A stretch of DNA of 64,000 bases, from assembly GCA_002085155.1 (NCBI GenBank), contig NASX01000010.1, forward strand, positions 19,476-83,475, read 5' to 3'. Each line of letters starts with the position of its first letter. Positions within the stretch are counted from its first letter, which is position 1. This DNA is from Sorangiineae bacterium NIC37A_2. GTDB taxonomy: Bacteria > Myxococcota_A > Polyangia > Polyangiales > Polyangiaceae. A program made the translations under genes and the position numbers. Below are positions 17,935 through 27,670 of this stretch, one piece after another. The notes under the pieces were generated by a model. It had not been told where the DNA came from. It was given only the letters and a program-made list of their open reading frames with translations, and searched no databases.

Positions 17935-19278
17935 TCACGGGGCCGGACGGGGCGGTCCCGAACGGGCCTTCTGCACGCTGCCCGGCCGCCGACCGCGCGG
18001 AGGAGACCGACGTTCAGAGCTGCGGTCGCCCGAAGCGCCCATCGGCCTTTGCCCCGGACGTCCTCCGCGGTCGGAACGCCCGCGATCGGCCTGGGGCCTT
18101 CCGCCTTGATGGTGACGTGGGGCCATCTGGGGGCGCTCGTCGGGTGCGGTCCCTGCCTCAAAGCCCGGCTCAGAGACCTCCGTGACCTTCATGCCAATCA
18201 GCTTCTCGATGGCTCGGAAGTCGCGACGTTCCTCAGACTCACAGAACGAAAATGCCGTTCCCTCTTGGCCAGCGCGGGCGGTACGGCCGATGCGGTGGAC
18301 ATAGGTCTCGGGCACGTTCGGAATGTCGTAGTTGATGACGTGGGTGACGCCGTCGACATCGATGCCGCGTGCCGCGATGTCCGTGGCGACCAAGACGCGC
18401 ACGCGTCCGCTCCGAAAACCTTCGAGCGCCGTGGTGCGGGCACCTTGCGATTTGTTGCCGTGGATGGCGGCGGCGCTGATCCGCGCCTTCTCGAGGGCCG
18501 TGGCGATGCGATTGGCGCCGTGTTTCGTGCGGCTAAAGACGAGGACGCGCTCACAAGCCGGATTGGTGAGGACTTTCAGGAGCAACTTCGGCTTCAACGC
18601 CTTGTCCACGAAGTAGACGCTCTGATCGATCTTCTCGGCCGTCGACGAGACGGGGGTCACGGTGACAGTGACCGGATCAACCAGCAGCCGATCCGCAAGC
18701 GTCTTGATCTCGTTCGGCATCGTCGCTGAGAAAAAGAGCGTCTGTCGCGAGCGAGGCAGAGCATTCACCACCTTACGGACGTCGTGGATGAAGCCCATGT
18801 CGAGCATCCGGTCGGCTTCGTCGAGGACAAAGATGTTCAGCTTCGAGAGATCGATGTGCCCCTGCTGCATGAGATCGAGCAGACGCCCGGGGGTCGCGAC
18901 AAGAATGTCCACGCCGCGCTTGAGCTCCGCGATTTGCGGCTTTTCGCTCACGCCCCCGAAGATGACAGTGTGATAAAGGTCGAGATCTTTCCCGTAGGTC
19001 TCGAGACTCTGGCCGATTTGGGCCGCGAGCTCGCGCGTGGGCGTCAAGATGAGCGCGCGCAGGCAGGGTTCCTTGCCTGCCAGTTGATCGATGCGGTGGA
19101 GAATAGGGAGGGAGAACGCGGCAGTCTTGCCGGTTCCGGTCTGGGCACAGCCGAGGACGTCCTTGCCGAGCAGCGCGGGGGGGATCGCTGCTTGTTGAAT
19201 CGGGGAAGGCGTCTCGTAGCCGGCGCGCGCGACAGCGCGCAACAGTGGCTCACTTAAGCCAAGTTCATTGAATTGCAC
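17935..19278 (-). CDS. rhlE: DEAD-box ATP-dependent RNA helicase, RhlE-type
   Basis: A cytoplasmic RNA helicase for RNA remodelling, ribosome assembly or cold adaptation. All core motifs are present: Q motif ([12 protein letters not shown]), [52 protein letters not shown] and [10 protein letters not shown]. The C-terminal tail (about 375-447) is basic and rich in Gly, Arg and Pro, as in RhlE proteins, for RNA binding. At 447 aa it is of normal size. The start is GTG at 19278. Confidence 0.95.
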   Translation of the reverse strand: MQFNELGLSEPLLRAVARAGYETPSPIQQAAIPPALLGKDVLGCAQTGTGKTAAFSLPILHRIDQLAGKEPCLRALILTPTRELAAQIGQSLETYGKDLDLYHTVIFGGVSEKPQIAELKRGVDILVATPGRLLDLMQQGHIDLSKLNIFVLDEADRMLDMGFIHDVRKVVNALPRSRQTLFFSATMPNEIKTLADRLLVDPVTVTVTPVSSTAEKIDQSVYFVDKALKPKLLLKVLTNPACERVLVFSRTKHGANRIATALEKARISAAAIHGNKSQGARTTALEGFRSGRVRVLVATDIAARGIDVDGVTHVINYDIPNVPETYVHRIGRTARAGQEGTAFSFCESEERRDFRAIEKLIGMKVTEVSEPGFEAGTAPDERPQMAPRHHQGGRPQADRGRSDRGGRPGQRPMGASGDRSSERRSPPRGRRPGSVQKARSGPPRPAP

Positions 19279-19514
19279 GGCGCCGCACTAGCACGGATGA
19301 CGCCCGAGACCTCAGCCTTGTTTTGGAAAAGGGCAGAGAGCACCGAGGTCCCTCCTCCGCTGCCTCCCTACACCTGCTCACCCCGCCACCTTGCGCTCCG
19401 GCGCGGGGACTCACGAAAAACTGAGCGTTATCCCGAAGGTAGCCCGGCTCCCTGCACGCCGCGTCCCGCTAGCCGAAGCCCACGATTCGGGCTAGATCGC
19501 CCGCAGAGGCTCGC

Positions 19515-21905
19515 GTGACGGATGTGTTTCCGACCCAGAACATGGACGCGCGGATGGGTGTGACAGAACAAGAGGCGATGCTGAGGCGCCTGACGCAGGC
19601 GGTCGAGACTTGGGGGATTGGGGTCTTCGAGCACACTTTCAGCACCGGTGAGACCTGGGCAAGTCCGCGCTTTCGGGAAATGCTCGGCTTCGGTCCTGAC
19701 GAATACGTCAGCATGAAGGAGATCTCGCGCCAGATCTTCCCCGCCGATGAGGATTCGGTTCGAGCCGCCCTCCTGGCAGCGGGCGACCCCGACGGGGACG
19801 GAATCTTCGACATGATCTACCGCGTCTTCCGGAAGAGGGATGGCGCTGTGCGTTGGCTGCATGGTCGGGGCCAGACCATATTCTCGGAACGCGATGGACG
19901 GCGCGCGCCGGTCTCCACGATCGGCACGATCATGGACGTAACCGAGCAGGAAGAGCTTCGGATCGCTGTTGAGCGACACGAGCTCCGACTCTCCGAGGCC
20001 ATGGCGGTCTCCCAGCTCGGCATCTTCGACTGGGACCACGATCCCGCGCGCCCTGAAGATGCCATCTATTGGTCGCCGAACTTCCGCCAAATGGTCGGCT
20101 TCGATCAAGACGCCGCCCCCGACCTCCCTTGGTATCTCGCTCAAATTCACCCCGACGATCGCCAGGCCTTCGAAGAGGCACTCTCCAAGAGCCTGACCTG
20201 CCTCGACCGCTGCGCGGCGGAGGTTCAGTTCCGCTGGCTCCACCCGGACGGGGGGACACGCTGGTTCCTCGCGCGCTCAACGACCAGCGTACGTCGAAAG
20301 GGAGACGTCACAGCCCCGAAGCGCACCGTAGGAGCCATGCTCGACGTCACTTCGACGATGCAGGCCGCGGCGGAGCTCTCCCAACGTTCTGAGATCCTCG
20401 AAGCTACCCCCGACATCGTCTGCGTCTTCGACCCCGAGCTTCGCCTGGTGTTCTTGAACCAAGCCGGGCGAACGTTCGCAGGTCTCCCGGAGTCCCCGGA
20501 GTTCCCGGAGTCCACAAGCCGAACGCTGAGTGACGTCACCGGTAAAGAATTCGCGGAGCGCTTCCAACGCGAAGGACAAGCCATTTCCCTCCAGACAGGT
20601 TCTTGGCAAATCGAGATGATCCTGGAGAGCCAGAGGTCCGAGCCGCGACCAGTCTCAGCTCTGGTCCTCTGTCACCTCGACAAACAGGGAGGCCTGACAC
20701 ACTTCTCCCTCGTCGCCCGCGACCTCACCCACGAAAAACGGCTCGAAGAGCAGTTCCGCCAGGCCCAGAAGATGGAAGTCATCGGGCGCCTGGCGGGAGG
20801 CGTCGCCCATGATTTCAACAACGTGCTCTCGATCATCATGGGGTTCTCGGACGTGCTCGAGGACAAGGTCCGTTCGGGCGAGGGGGGCCTCGAAGAGATC
20901 GAGGAGATCCGCTTCGCGGCGGAACGGGCGGCATCTCTCACTCGACAGCTCTTATCGATGAGCAGGAAGGAGCTCGTACAACCTCGTTCGGTCGACATGG
21001 GCAGCCTTGTCGAGGCGGCGATCCCGATGTTCCAGCGCCTCATCGACGCCACCATCACGATCCACTTCACCCAGGTTTCCGCCCCTGCCCTGGTCAAGGC
21101 CGACCCGACACAAATTGAGCAGGTCCTTCTGAACCTGGTCGTCAACGCCCGGGACGCCATGCCGCAGGGCGGCGAGCTTCAACTGGACGTCTCCCAAATC
21201 TATCATCGCCCCGAGACCGCGCCCAAGGGACTCACACTCGAGCCTGGAACCTACACGGTCCTCTCCGTCTCCGACTCGGGCCACGGCATGAGCGAGGAGA
21301 CTCGAGCCCGGATTTTTGAGCCATTTTTCACGACCAAGGGCGCGGGCAAGGGCACGGGTCTCGGTCTCTCGACGGTCTTCGATATCGTCGAGAAATGGCG
21401 GGGCGGAATTTGGGTCCACAGCGAGCCCGGCAAGGGCACGACGTTCAAGATCTACGTCCCCGCAGTCCAGGAAGCGGAACCCGTCTCTCCCGAACTCCCC
21501 TCAGCGCCCATCGCTCATCCAGGCGGGACCATCTTGCTCGTCGACGATGAACCTCAGCTCCGCAGCCTGCTCACGACCATCCTGACGCGCGCGGGCTATC
21601 GCGTCCTCGAAGCCACAGGCCCCATCGAAGCGCTCGGGCTCGCAAAAGAGTTCGAAGGGCACATCGACCTGTTGCTCACCGACGTCGTCATGCCTCAGAT
21701 GACGGGCCCCTTCCTCGCGACCGAGATCAAGAATTTACGCCCCGCCACCGCGGTCCTTTTCATGTCGGGCTACACAGAGGACGCCGTGGTACGGCGAGGT
21801 TTGATCGATGAACGCCTCAGTTTCATCTCGAAGCCCCTCAGCGCCGGCACTCTGCTGCGCAAGGTCGCTCAAGTGCTTCAGGGCCGCTCCTCGCGCGTCG
21901 CCTAG
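19515..21905 (+). CDS. Hybrid sensor histidine kinase, three PAS domains, kinase, receiver
   Basis: A soluble 796-aa signalling protein. Three PAS/PAC units span about 25-145, 150-280 and 285-415. The HisKA box GGVAHDFNN places the phospho-acceptor at His 432. An HATPase domain follows (LLNLVVNARDAMP, then GHGMSEE, then GKGTGLGLSTVFDIV). The C-terminal receiver (about 665-790) has LLVDDE and phospho-acceptor Asp 723 in LLTDVVMPQMTGP. No membrane segment is seen, so the signal is probably intracellular (redox, light or ligand through PAS). The GTG start is preceded by GAGG. No partner regulator is adjacent. Confidence 0.92.
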   Translation: MTDVFPTQNMDARMGVTEQEAMLRRLTQAVETWGIGVFEHTFSTGETWASPRFREMLGFGPDEYVSMKEISRQIFPADEDSVRAALLAAGDPDGDGIFDMIYRVFRKRDGAVRWLHGRGQTIFSERDGRRAPVSTIGTIMDVTEQEELRIAVERHELRLSEAMAVSQLGIFDWDHDPARPEDAIYWSPNFRQMVGFDQDAAPDLPWYLAQIHPDDRQAFEEALSKSLTCLDRCAAEVQFRWLHPDGGTRWFLARSTTSVRRKGDVTAPKRTVGAMLDVTSTMQAAAELSQRSEILEATPDIVCVFDPELRLVFLNQAGRTFAGLPESPEFPESTSRTLSDVTGKEFAERFQREGQAISLQTGSWQIEMILESQRSEPRPVSALVLCHLDKQGGLTHFSLVARDLTHEKRLEEQFRQAQKMEVIGRLAGGVAHDFNNVLSIIMGFSDVLEDKVRSGEGGLEEIEEIRFAAERAASLTRQLLSMSRKELVQPRSVDMGSLVEAAIPMFQRLIDATITIHFTQVSAPALVKADPTQIEQVLLNLVVNARDAMPQGGELQLDVSQIYHRPETAPKGLTLEPGTYTVLSVSDSGHGMSEETRARIFEPFFTTKGAGKGTGLGLSTVFDIVEKWRGGIWVHSEPGKGTTFKIYVPAVQEAEPVSPELPSAPIAHPGGTILLVDDEPQLRSLLTTILTRAGYRVLEATGPIEALGLAKEFEGHIDLLLTDVVMPQMTGPFLATEIKNLRPATAVLFMSGYTEDAVVRRGLIDERLSFISKPLSAGTLLRKVAQVLQGRSSRVA

Positions 21906-21962
21906 GAGCGCTGCGCTGGAATCAGAAGTGGGACGTGCGCTCCCGGGGCGCGTCACCGGAAT

Positions 21963-21993
21963 CGCCCGCGGCCTCCCCAAGGGCGCGCGGGCG
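21963..21993. terminator. Hairpin between convergent genes
   Basis: CGCCCGCG and CGCGGGCG pair perfectly across a 15-nt loop, between the 3' ends of the histidine kinase gene and the xylanase gene. There is no T run on either side. Confidence 0.35.
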
Positions 21994-22053
21994 AGCTCTG
22001 TCCAACGAGCCGAGGCCCGTGTCGTCGCAGCGGCGAGCTGAGGGCTGCGCTGG

Positions 22054-23118
22054 TCAATCGACCGTGAACTTCGCTTTGGTCACTTTGATGTTCCCGCTGT
22101 TGAACTGGGACTCGAGGAGCAGCTTCACCTCGTGGAAGTTGCCAAGCTGAAGCCCGAGCTGTTCCCATTTGCGGAAATGTTCCGAGACGGAGATCGTCCC
22201 GCACTGACGCGCGGTGCGCCGAATGCTGAAGTATTGGTCGAAGGTCGCGTTACCGATGATGCTGGGTTTGTTCTCGCGCGTCTTCTTCCAGACGTCGTAG
22301 GTCTCGCCGTCGACCTCGATGGTCCCGACCTCGTCGCGAGGTGTCCCGTCTGAGGAGAAACCGCCCGGCTTCTCTTCGCCCCAGTCGTCGAGGATGTAAA
22401 ACTCGCGGAGCGGGTTCACGGTCCAACCGTAAACTCCTATGTACGTCAGGCCGCCGCCGGATTCTTCCTTCGTCTCCGCGAACTCGAGCTTGATATCCCC
22501 GATTTGCGTGTGTTTTTGGGTCTGGTTGTAGTCGAGACCGACGCGAGCCAGGAAATCCTCGACATCGTTCCATTCCGCGCTGAACGTCGCGTCGACACCG
22601 TGCACCCGCATACAGCCAGTCCCAGGTCCCTCGGCCCAGAGCTCGTAGCCGTAGCCGTTGCCCACATTCCCCTTGCTGTTCGAGCAATACTGTTGGCCCC
22701 CTGTGAGCGGCTCAGCAGGCGGACAAGCGGGCGGCGCTCCACCACTCGCCGAGCCACCGTCGCCGCTCACGCCGCCGGTCGGTGCTCCACCATCCCCGTT
22801 CGTCCCACCCGTCGCCTGGCCACCAGTGTTCTGTACACCTCCGTCGGCGGCCATTGCTCCGCCCGCCTCGCTCCCTCCAGCGCTCGGCTCGCCGCCGCTT
22901 GCGCTGCCTCCGGAACTGGGAGCGCCGCCACTTAGGGCACCGCCGCTCGCTGCACCACCACTCGCCGCGACTCCACCGGCACCAGGTGCTCCGCCCGCCG
23001 CCGTACCGCCAGTCCCCCCCACCTGAGACACAGACTCGCTGCAGGCGAGCAGGAGCCCCAGGCTGAGGCTTGTGAGAGCCATACCCGGCGTTCGAAACTT
23101 CGGATCCAAAATCCCCAT
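22054..23118 (-). CDS. Lipoprotein endo-1,4-beta-xylanase, glycoside hydrolase family 11
   Basis: A surface lipoprotein of about 354 aa cleaving internal xylan bonds. Lipobox LLAC (Cys about 26) is followed by a roughly 130-residue linker of Ala, Gly and Ser, then a GH11 beta-jelly-roll. Family signatures are clear: YGYELWAEG at the start, FSAEWN, the nucleophile Glu in NPLREFYILDDWG, TYDVWKKTRENKPSI, and the acid/base Glu in LLLESQFNSG near the C-terminus. ATG 23118 is preferred on signal-peptide grounds; 23130 is possible. It lies 139 nt downstream of the acetyl-esterase lipoprotein gene on the same strand, so the two may be co-transcribed for acetylxylan breakdown. Confidence 0.9.
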   Translation of the reverse strand: MGILDPKFRTPGMALTSLSLGLLLACSESVSQVGGTGGTAAGGAPGAGGVAASGGAASGGALSGGAPSSGGSASGGEPSAGGSEAGGAMAADGGVQNTGGQATGGTNGDGGAPTGGVSGDGGSASGGAPPACPPAEPLTGGQQYCSNSKGNVGNGYGYELWAEGPGTGCMRVHGVDATFSAEWNDVEDFLARVGLDYNQTQKHTQIGDIKLEFAETKEESGGGLTYIGVYGWTVNPLREFYILDDWGEEKPGGFSSDGTPRDEVGTIEVDGETYDVWKKTRENKPSIIGNATFDQYFSIRRTARQCGTISVSEHFRKWEQLGLQLGNFHEVKLLLESQFNSGNIKVTKAKFTVD

Positions 23119-23256
23119 CGCGCGCAGCATGTACTCACTGCCCGGAGGACAGCAAGTTGCGCGACCAAGAGAGAGCTTCCATAGCCCTCCCGCCACCGCA
23201 CCCGCCGCAACTTTTCAGCGACAAGCCAGCCTCCCTTGGCTGGAACCGCTTTCTTT

Positions 23257-24360
23257 CTACCAGCCGAGGGCTTCGATCATCTTCTCGCCGTAGCGCGTTC
23301 CCATGAGCACGACGGAGTCATGGTCGAAGTGATACTCGTCCATCACCTTGGTGCCGCTTTGTGAGATCCAATAGCCTTTCGGCAGTTGGTCGGCGGCCTC
23401 GTGCACGCGAGTGTTGTGGGCACTGCAGCAACCACCCGCGGGCAACTCACCCAAGATCATGGGGACGTCGTAGTCGACACCCCAAGCAGCCTTCACCTCA
23501 TTGTAGAGCTGAACAACCTTGCCGGGCCATGACGCCTGTGTGTTATCAGATTCACCTTGATGGAAAATGATGCCGGCGAAGCGCGCGTTCGGCGTCTTCT
23601 TCGCCCCTGCGATCTTGTTCAAGATCATCTGATGATGGGAGCCTCCAGAGATGAAGGTGTTGATCGACTCCCCGCTCTCCGCCGTCCCGACCACGCCGAT
23701 CGTATCGCCTGCCGGAATCTTCGGGAGCAGCGTCTTGCCGAACCACATGCCCGGGTCAACCGTATCGCTCAGGTTCCAGCCCTTTTCTCCGGGACACTCG
23801 TTGAGCGGCGGCGTCACTACCGTGCTCCACTCGCCAGCCTTGTAGTTGCACCCGCCGAAGACCTTGAATCGATCGTCCGAGTTGTTGTCGCTTGGTTGTC
23901 TCTTGGCCACGCCTGCCATGTTCGACTGACCCATGAGCATGAACACGTGGAGCGTGCCTCCGGAGTTCGAAGAACCACCAGACGCGGCGCCTCCCGAGCC
24001 TCCGTCCATCCCGCCGGTCCCGTCAGCCCCGCCGCTCGCGGTTTCGCCGCCGCTCCCTGTCGCTCCCCCACTCGCAGCCGCGCCCCCGGCGCTGATCGCG
24101 CCCCCGGCGCCGAAGGCGCCACCCACGGCAGGCTGACCACCACTCGGAGCGCCTCCGCTCGGGAGCGCGCCGCCGCTCCCGGCGCTCAACCCGCCGCTTC
24201 CCGCTACCTCGCCTCCGGATCCTCCGCCGATACCGGCATCGGCGCCGCCCGTCCCGAAATCCTCGCCCGCATTGAGTTCACTCCCACAGCCCCAGGCCGC
24301 GGAGAACAAGAACGTAGAGAGGAAAAGAGTGCGAGGAACGGAAGGCACGAGACGCGTCAT
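23257..24360 (-). CDS. Lipoprotein acetyl esterase, SGNH-type (SASA/CE6-like)
   Basis: A 367-aa lipoprotein with lipobox AWGC (Cys 25), an Ala/Gly/Ser linker to about residue 135, and a sialate O-acetylesterase/CE6 domain. Block I is MLMGQSNMAG with the nucleophile Ser, block III-like IIFHQGESDN carries the oxyanion and support residues, and the C-terminal DEYHFDHDSV supplies the Asp-His. CE6 enzymes remove acetyl groups from xylan, which fits the GH11 xylanase gene directly downstream. ATG 24360 has an AAGG a few nt upstream. Confidence 0.88.
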   Translation of the reverse strand: MTRLVPSVPRTLFLSTFLFSAAWGCGSELNAGEDFGTGGADAGIGGGSGGEVAGSGGLSAGSGGALPSGGAPSGGQPAVGGAFGAGGAISAGGAAASGGATGSGGETASGGADGTGGMDGGSGGAASGGSSNSGGTLHVFMLMGQSNMAGVAKRQPSDNNSDDRFKVFGGCNYKAGEWSTVVTPPLNECPGEKGWNLSDTVDPGMWFGKTLLPKIPAGDTIGVVGTAESGESINTFISGGSHHQMILNKIAGAKKTPNARFAGIIFHQGESDNTQASWPGKVVQLYNEVKAAWGVDYDVPMILGELPAGGCCSAHNTRVHEAADQLPKGYWISQSGTKVMDEYHFDHDSVVLMGTRYGEKMIEALGW

Positions 24361-24656
24361 GGGAGGACCTTTCAGAGAGGCCCGGGCGTGGGAGAGACGC
24401 GCCGGGCCCGCTACCTATCGCATATCATTTTGAGGTCCGCTATCTTCCGCGCGAGAGTTCGTGCCCATTGAACCGCGTACGCGAATTCTTTCGCTGTCAG
24501 CGGCGAGGGGCCGGCCGAACACCTCCCCTGCGGCTTTCAAAAAAGCGGTTCCACGCAAAGCCAGCCACGCCAACGTGGAACCGATCCCCCAAATGGCGTC
24601 GAGGGCCCCTAGCCGTGAGCCAGGGACCCTCGCCTCTCTCCAGAACGAGCCGCGCG

Positions 24657-25127
24657 TTAGCTCGCCTTTTGGGCCTTGAGCTGGCGCTTGAGAGAGCTCA
24701 TCACATCGTGAGTGCGCATCTGCTCAGGCAGGATGGTCGTCGAAAGGAACGTTTGCGTTTCGGTTGAGAGAGAGTGCAAGTCAGCACGGTAGTCGTCGCG
24801 CCCGTGGTCTTCGCCTTCCTCGAGGGCAGCGACGGCCGCCTGGATACCGAAGAGCGAAGCGCCCCCCTGCACCAACTTTGCAAAGCCACCCCACACGCCC
24901 GAACCCTCGGAGGGCTCTCCGCCGAGGACAAGGATCCGCTGGCGCAAGAGGTCGACGCGACGGTCATGAGACACGCGCGCTTCGCGGAGGGTCTGACGAA
25001 CGTAAGCATCTTCGATCTTGTCGAGCGCTTGGTCGTAGGTTTCGACGGCCGCGAGCTCCCCGCGCAAAAACGAGTTGAGCTGGTCGACGTCGGCTGAATT
25101 GGTCTCGGTTGTGGGATTCGAATACAT
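24657..25127 (-). CDS. Ferritin-like four-helix protein (DUF2383-type)
   Basis: A 156-aa all-helical protein. Helices begin at VDQLNSFLRGELAAVETYDQAL, which has ferritin-like Glu spacing, and continue through ARVSHDRRVDLLRQRI and later helices. The SHDRR region resembles the metal-site segment of the DUF2383/PA2169 family, found mainly in stress-related contexts. Iron storage or stress protection is inferred, not shown. ATG 25127 is chosen because AGAGG lies 9 nt upstream; GTG 25136 is less likely. A sigma-54-like element lies 74-89 nt upstream. Confidence 0.75.
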   Translation of the reverse strand: MYSNPTTETNSADVDQLNSFLRGELAAVETYDQALDKIEDAYVRQTLREARVSHDRRVDLLRQRILVLGGEPSEGSGVWGGFAKLVQGGASLFGIQAAVAALEEGEDHGRDDYRADLHSLSTETQTFLSTTILPEQMRTHDVMSSLKRQLKAQKAS

Positions 25128-25200
25128 GATGTTCACCTCTGTTCGATGGGTTCGAGAGAGGACGCCCCCTGGCGCCCCACCTTCGGTTTCTCAGAATCGT

Positions 25201-25216
25201 TGCAGGACCGGTGCCA
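25201..25216 (-). promoter_or_regulatory. Sigma-54-like -24/-12 promoter for the DUF2383-type gene
   Basis: On the minus strand TGGCAC, five bases, then CTGCA. This matches the sigma-54 consensus TGGCAC-N5-TTGCW with one mismatch. The predicted start would leave a leader of about 60 nt before ATG 25127. Confidence 0.4.
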
Positions 25217-25405
25217 ACGGGGATTTCGCCTTTTTTGGCTCTGTTCTGGGGCGAACAGGCACATCCCACCTCCTTTCGGCGCGGGCGGGTGAGGCGGAGC
25301 GCCACGCCTCGCAGATCAGGCAAAATGAAAGGGACCCCGAAGAGCGGTGAGCCCTTCGGAGACCACAGTCGTGAAGCTGGCACGCGCGGTGCACCCCTTT
25401 CGATC

Positions 25406-26323
25406 ATGTCTCGCATCGCCGAAGCCCGCCCCGAACCAGAGCAACTCACCCTCGATCCTCGAGAAGCTGCCCCCTCTCCCCCCTTCTCTCAGCAAAAGCA
25501 GAAGTGGCCTGGAAAGGAAAGCGAAATGGATCCGGCTCCCGACTACGGTGCCGAAACGTACCGTGGTCACGGTCGACTCGAGGGCCGGATTGCCCTCATC
25601 ACCGGCGCTGACAGCGGTATCGGCCGTGCGGTCGCCCTCGCCTTCGCTCGGGAAGGAGCGCACATCGCCTTCACCTACCTCCCGGAAGAGAAAACCGACG
25701 CCCTGGAATCCAAGGCGGCCATCAACGAAGCAGGCGTGGATTGTCTCCCCATTGCCGCGGATCTTTCAGAGCCCACCACCTGCGAAGACGTCATCCAAAA
25801 GACCGTTGAGCGCTTTGGCCGCATCGACATTTTGGTCAATAACGCGGCCTTTCAGGGAGAAGCCACCGACGACGTGAGCGAGCTGACTCCGGGACGCGTC
25901 GAGCAAACCCTTCGGGTCAACGTCCTTGCGCCGTTCGTCTTGGTGCGCGCTTGTTTGCCCCACATGGGGCCTGGTGGCTCCATCATCAATGTCTCTTCGA
26001 TTCAAGCCTACGACCCAAGCTCGCCCATCTTGGACTACGCAACGAGCAAGGGAGCCCTCGTCACCTTTACCAAAGGTCTCGCCCAGTCCCTCATCGAGCG
26101 AGGCATCCGCGTCAACTCCGTCGCTCCTGGTCCCGTCTGGACACCGCTCGTTATCCAGTCCTTCAGCCCCGAGAAGAACGCGCACTTCGGTGAAAATTCA
26201 CCCATGGGTCGGCCGGCTCAACCCGCCGAGCTCGCGCCGCCGTTCGTGTTTCTCGCCAGTGACGAGTCCCGCTACGTCAACGGAGAGATCCTCGGCGTCA
26301 CCGGCGGGCGCCTTCTCGCCTAG
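25406..26323 (+). CDS. Short-chain dehydrogenase/reductase, general-stress type
   Basis: A 305-aa NAD(P)-dependent oxidoreductase. The Rossmann motif TGADSGIGRAVA, the NNAAFQGE segment, the Ser of NVSSIQAY and the Y-x3-K pair in DYATSKGAL complete the active site. The N-terminal extension (SQQKQKWPGKESEMDP) is characteristic of the YhxC/YdaD-like group linked to stress response; the substrate is unknown. ATG 25406 is preferred because this extension is conserved, but ATG 25325 is possible; no strong ribosome site decides. Neighbours are ferritin-like and other stress-type genes. Confidence 0.85.
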   Translation: MSRIAEARPEPEQLTLDPREAAPSPPFSQQKQKWPGKESEMDPAPDYGAETYRGHGRLEGRIALITGADSGIGRAVALAFAREGAHIAFTYLPEEKTDALESKAAINEAGVDCLPIAADLSEPTTCEDVIQKTVERFGRIDILVNNAAFQGEATDDVSELTPGRVEQTLRVNVLAPFVLVRACLPHMGPGGSIINVSSIQAYDPSSPILDYATSKGALVTFTKGLAQSLIERGIRVNSVAPGPVWTPLVIQSFSPEKNAHFGENSPMGRPAQPAELAPPFVFLASDESRYVNGEILGVTGGRLLA

Positions 26324-26372
26324 AAGCGAAGAGCTTCCTCCGAGAGCACGCCGTTTGGGTGCTCTGGGTCTG

Positions 26373-26388
26373 TGGCACCTGGTTTGCT
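26373..26388 (+). promoter_or_regulatory. Sigma-54 -24/-12 promoter, perfect consensus match
   Basis: TGGCAC, five bases, then TTGCT is an exact match to the sigma-54 core consensus. Transcription would start about 12 nt after the GC, near 26399, only a few nt before ATG 26402, so the message would be almost leaderless. Confidence 0.55.
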
Positions 26389-26401
26389 TCGATTTTCGTC
26401 A

Positions 26402-26767
26402 ATGACGCGCAAGACTCTCGAGACTCTCCTCATCATTCTGTCTTTGGCGGGCGGATTCGTCGCTTGCGACGACACGCGAGAAGCTGCACGCGAGCGCGCG
26501 TCTGACGCCGAGAGGGATGCGCGCGAAGAGCTGCGCAAAGCTCGCGCGGAGCTCGAAGAAGCCCGCTCCGAACTCGAGCGCATGAACGAGCGGGCGAAGG
26601 CAAAGTCAAACGACCTGACCGAGCGCACCAAAGAGGGCGTAAGCGCGGCCATTGAGGATACCAAACGAGAGCTCAAAGGAGCCGCAGAGACGGTCGAACG
26701 GAAGGTGGACGAGACAGACAAGGCTCTCGCTCGCGTCATCCGCGACGAGGAGAACGATAAAGATTGA
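26402..26767 (+). CDS. Small coiled-coil lipoprotein
   Basis: A 121-aa lipoprotein: MTRKTLETLLIILSLAGG followed by lipobox FVAC, then a highly charged heptad-like region of Glu, Arg, Ala and Lys (about 25-115) predicted as one long coiled coil. It resembles bacterial LEA-like or YtxH-like periplasmic stress proteins in composition only. No ribosome site is visible upstream of ATG 26402, which fits the near-leaderless transcript predicted from the sigma-54 element. The function is unknown; envelope stress protection is an inference from context. Confidence 0.72.
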   Translation: MTRKTLETLLIILSLAGGFVACDDTREAARERASDAERDAREELRKARAELEEARSELERMNERAKAKSNDLTERTKEGVSAAIEDTKRELKGAAETVERKVDETDKALARVIRDEENDKD

Positions 26768-26848
26768 GAAAGCGAGCGAGGCTCACGCTCGGCTCGCGCC
26801 GGGGCCGCGCGCGAGCCAGGCCCCGAGCACTCGCCGAGCCCCCGGAGC

Positions 26849-27166
26849 TCACGCAGCCTTGCGTCGCGTCTCGTTCTTTTTCCGGGTCGCGGCCGCTTTC
26901 TTTGCGGATGCGCTCCGCTCCGCTGCGGTGCGGCTCGCCGCCTTCTGGCCCCCGATTTTCCCGCCTTTTTTCGCAGACTGCTTCGTGTCCGGTCGACCGC
27001 GACCGCTCCCAGACTTGTTCCCACCGCCCGAATCCTTGTTCACGGTGGCCCAAGCGCGCTGAGCCGCCTCGCGGGGGTTCACACCGCGCTCCTGATAGGA
27101 CTCTTCGATGTGCTGAGCTTTTCGCTTCTGCTTGTCAGTGTATTTCGACTTATCTCCGCTGGGCAT
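26849..27166 (-). CDS. Small basic KGG-motif protein, plasmid-stabilisation-like
   Basis: A 105-aa basic protein. The N-terminal half (SKYTDKQKRKAQHIEESY, then VNPREAAQRAWATVNK) matches a small family often annotated plasmid stabilisation protein. The C-terminal half is rich in Lys, Ala and Gly with a KKGGKIGGQKAA motif, like stress-induced KGG or histone-H1-like tails, suggesting nucleic-acid binding. ATG 27166 is chosen over 27226 because GGAGAGGAG precedes it. It sits in the stress-type block. Confidence 0.78.
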   Translation of the reverse strand: MPSGDKSKYTDKQKRKAQHIEESYQERGVNPREAAQRAWATVNKDSGGGNKSGSGRGRPDTKQSAKKGGKIGGQKAASRTAAERSASAKKAAATRKKNETRRKAA

Positions 27167-27229
27167 ATTGGACTCCTCTCCTTTTCCTTGATTCACGATT
27201 GCAAAAAAGTCGTCCTCGAGAGCCAAGCG

Positions 27230-27661
27230 TCATTCGTCGCCAGTTGTCGTCTCTGTGCCGAAACCTTCCTCGGGCGCGGCCTCTTCGGGTTCGACAAAGG
27301 CTGCGGAATGACCGAACACCGACGCGCGAGCCGTGAGGATAAAACGGAGAACAGCCTTACGTTCGGCGTCCGTGAGTTTCGCATACTTGCCCATCTGGAC
27401 CATCGTGGTCGGCCACTGTTGCTCCGGGAGATACGTCACATCCGGATGGCGATGACACTCGTTGCACCTTTCCATGAAGAGCTGCCGTCCTCGAAGGAGC
27501 TCCTCTTCAGAAGTGTCGGGCCAGCGGCTCTCCGCTCTTCCGATCCATTCTTGATTCGGAGGATGAGGAACGGGGGCCGTTCTCGGGAGCGAGACGCACC
27601 CCCCAAGGGCCCCAGCTCCAATGAGGGGAAGAACGTGAAAGAAGGACCGGGCGCTGGACAC
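27230..27661 (-). CDS. c-type cytochrome lipoprotein
   Basis: A 143-aa exported protein with lipobox LGGC and a single haem-binding motif CNECH (about residues 66-70). A likely distal Met ligand lies in TTMVQMGKYAKL. The short domain and following helix LTDAERKAVLRFIL are typical of small monohaem cytochromes c, carrying electrons in the periplasm. GTG 27661 is supported by AAGGAG about six nt upstream. Only 9 nt separate it from the stop of the JmjC/cupin gene, so both probably share a transcript. Confidence 0.85.
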   Translation of the reverse strand: MSSARSFFHVLPLIGAGALGGCVSLPRTAPVPHPPNQEWIGRAESRWPDTSEEELLRGRQLFMERCNECHRHPDVTYLPEQQWPTTMVQMGKYAKLTDAERKAVLRFILTARASVFGHSAAFVEPEEAAPEEGFGTETTTGDE

Positions 27662-27670
27662 TGACTCTCC

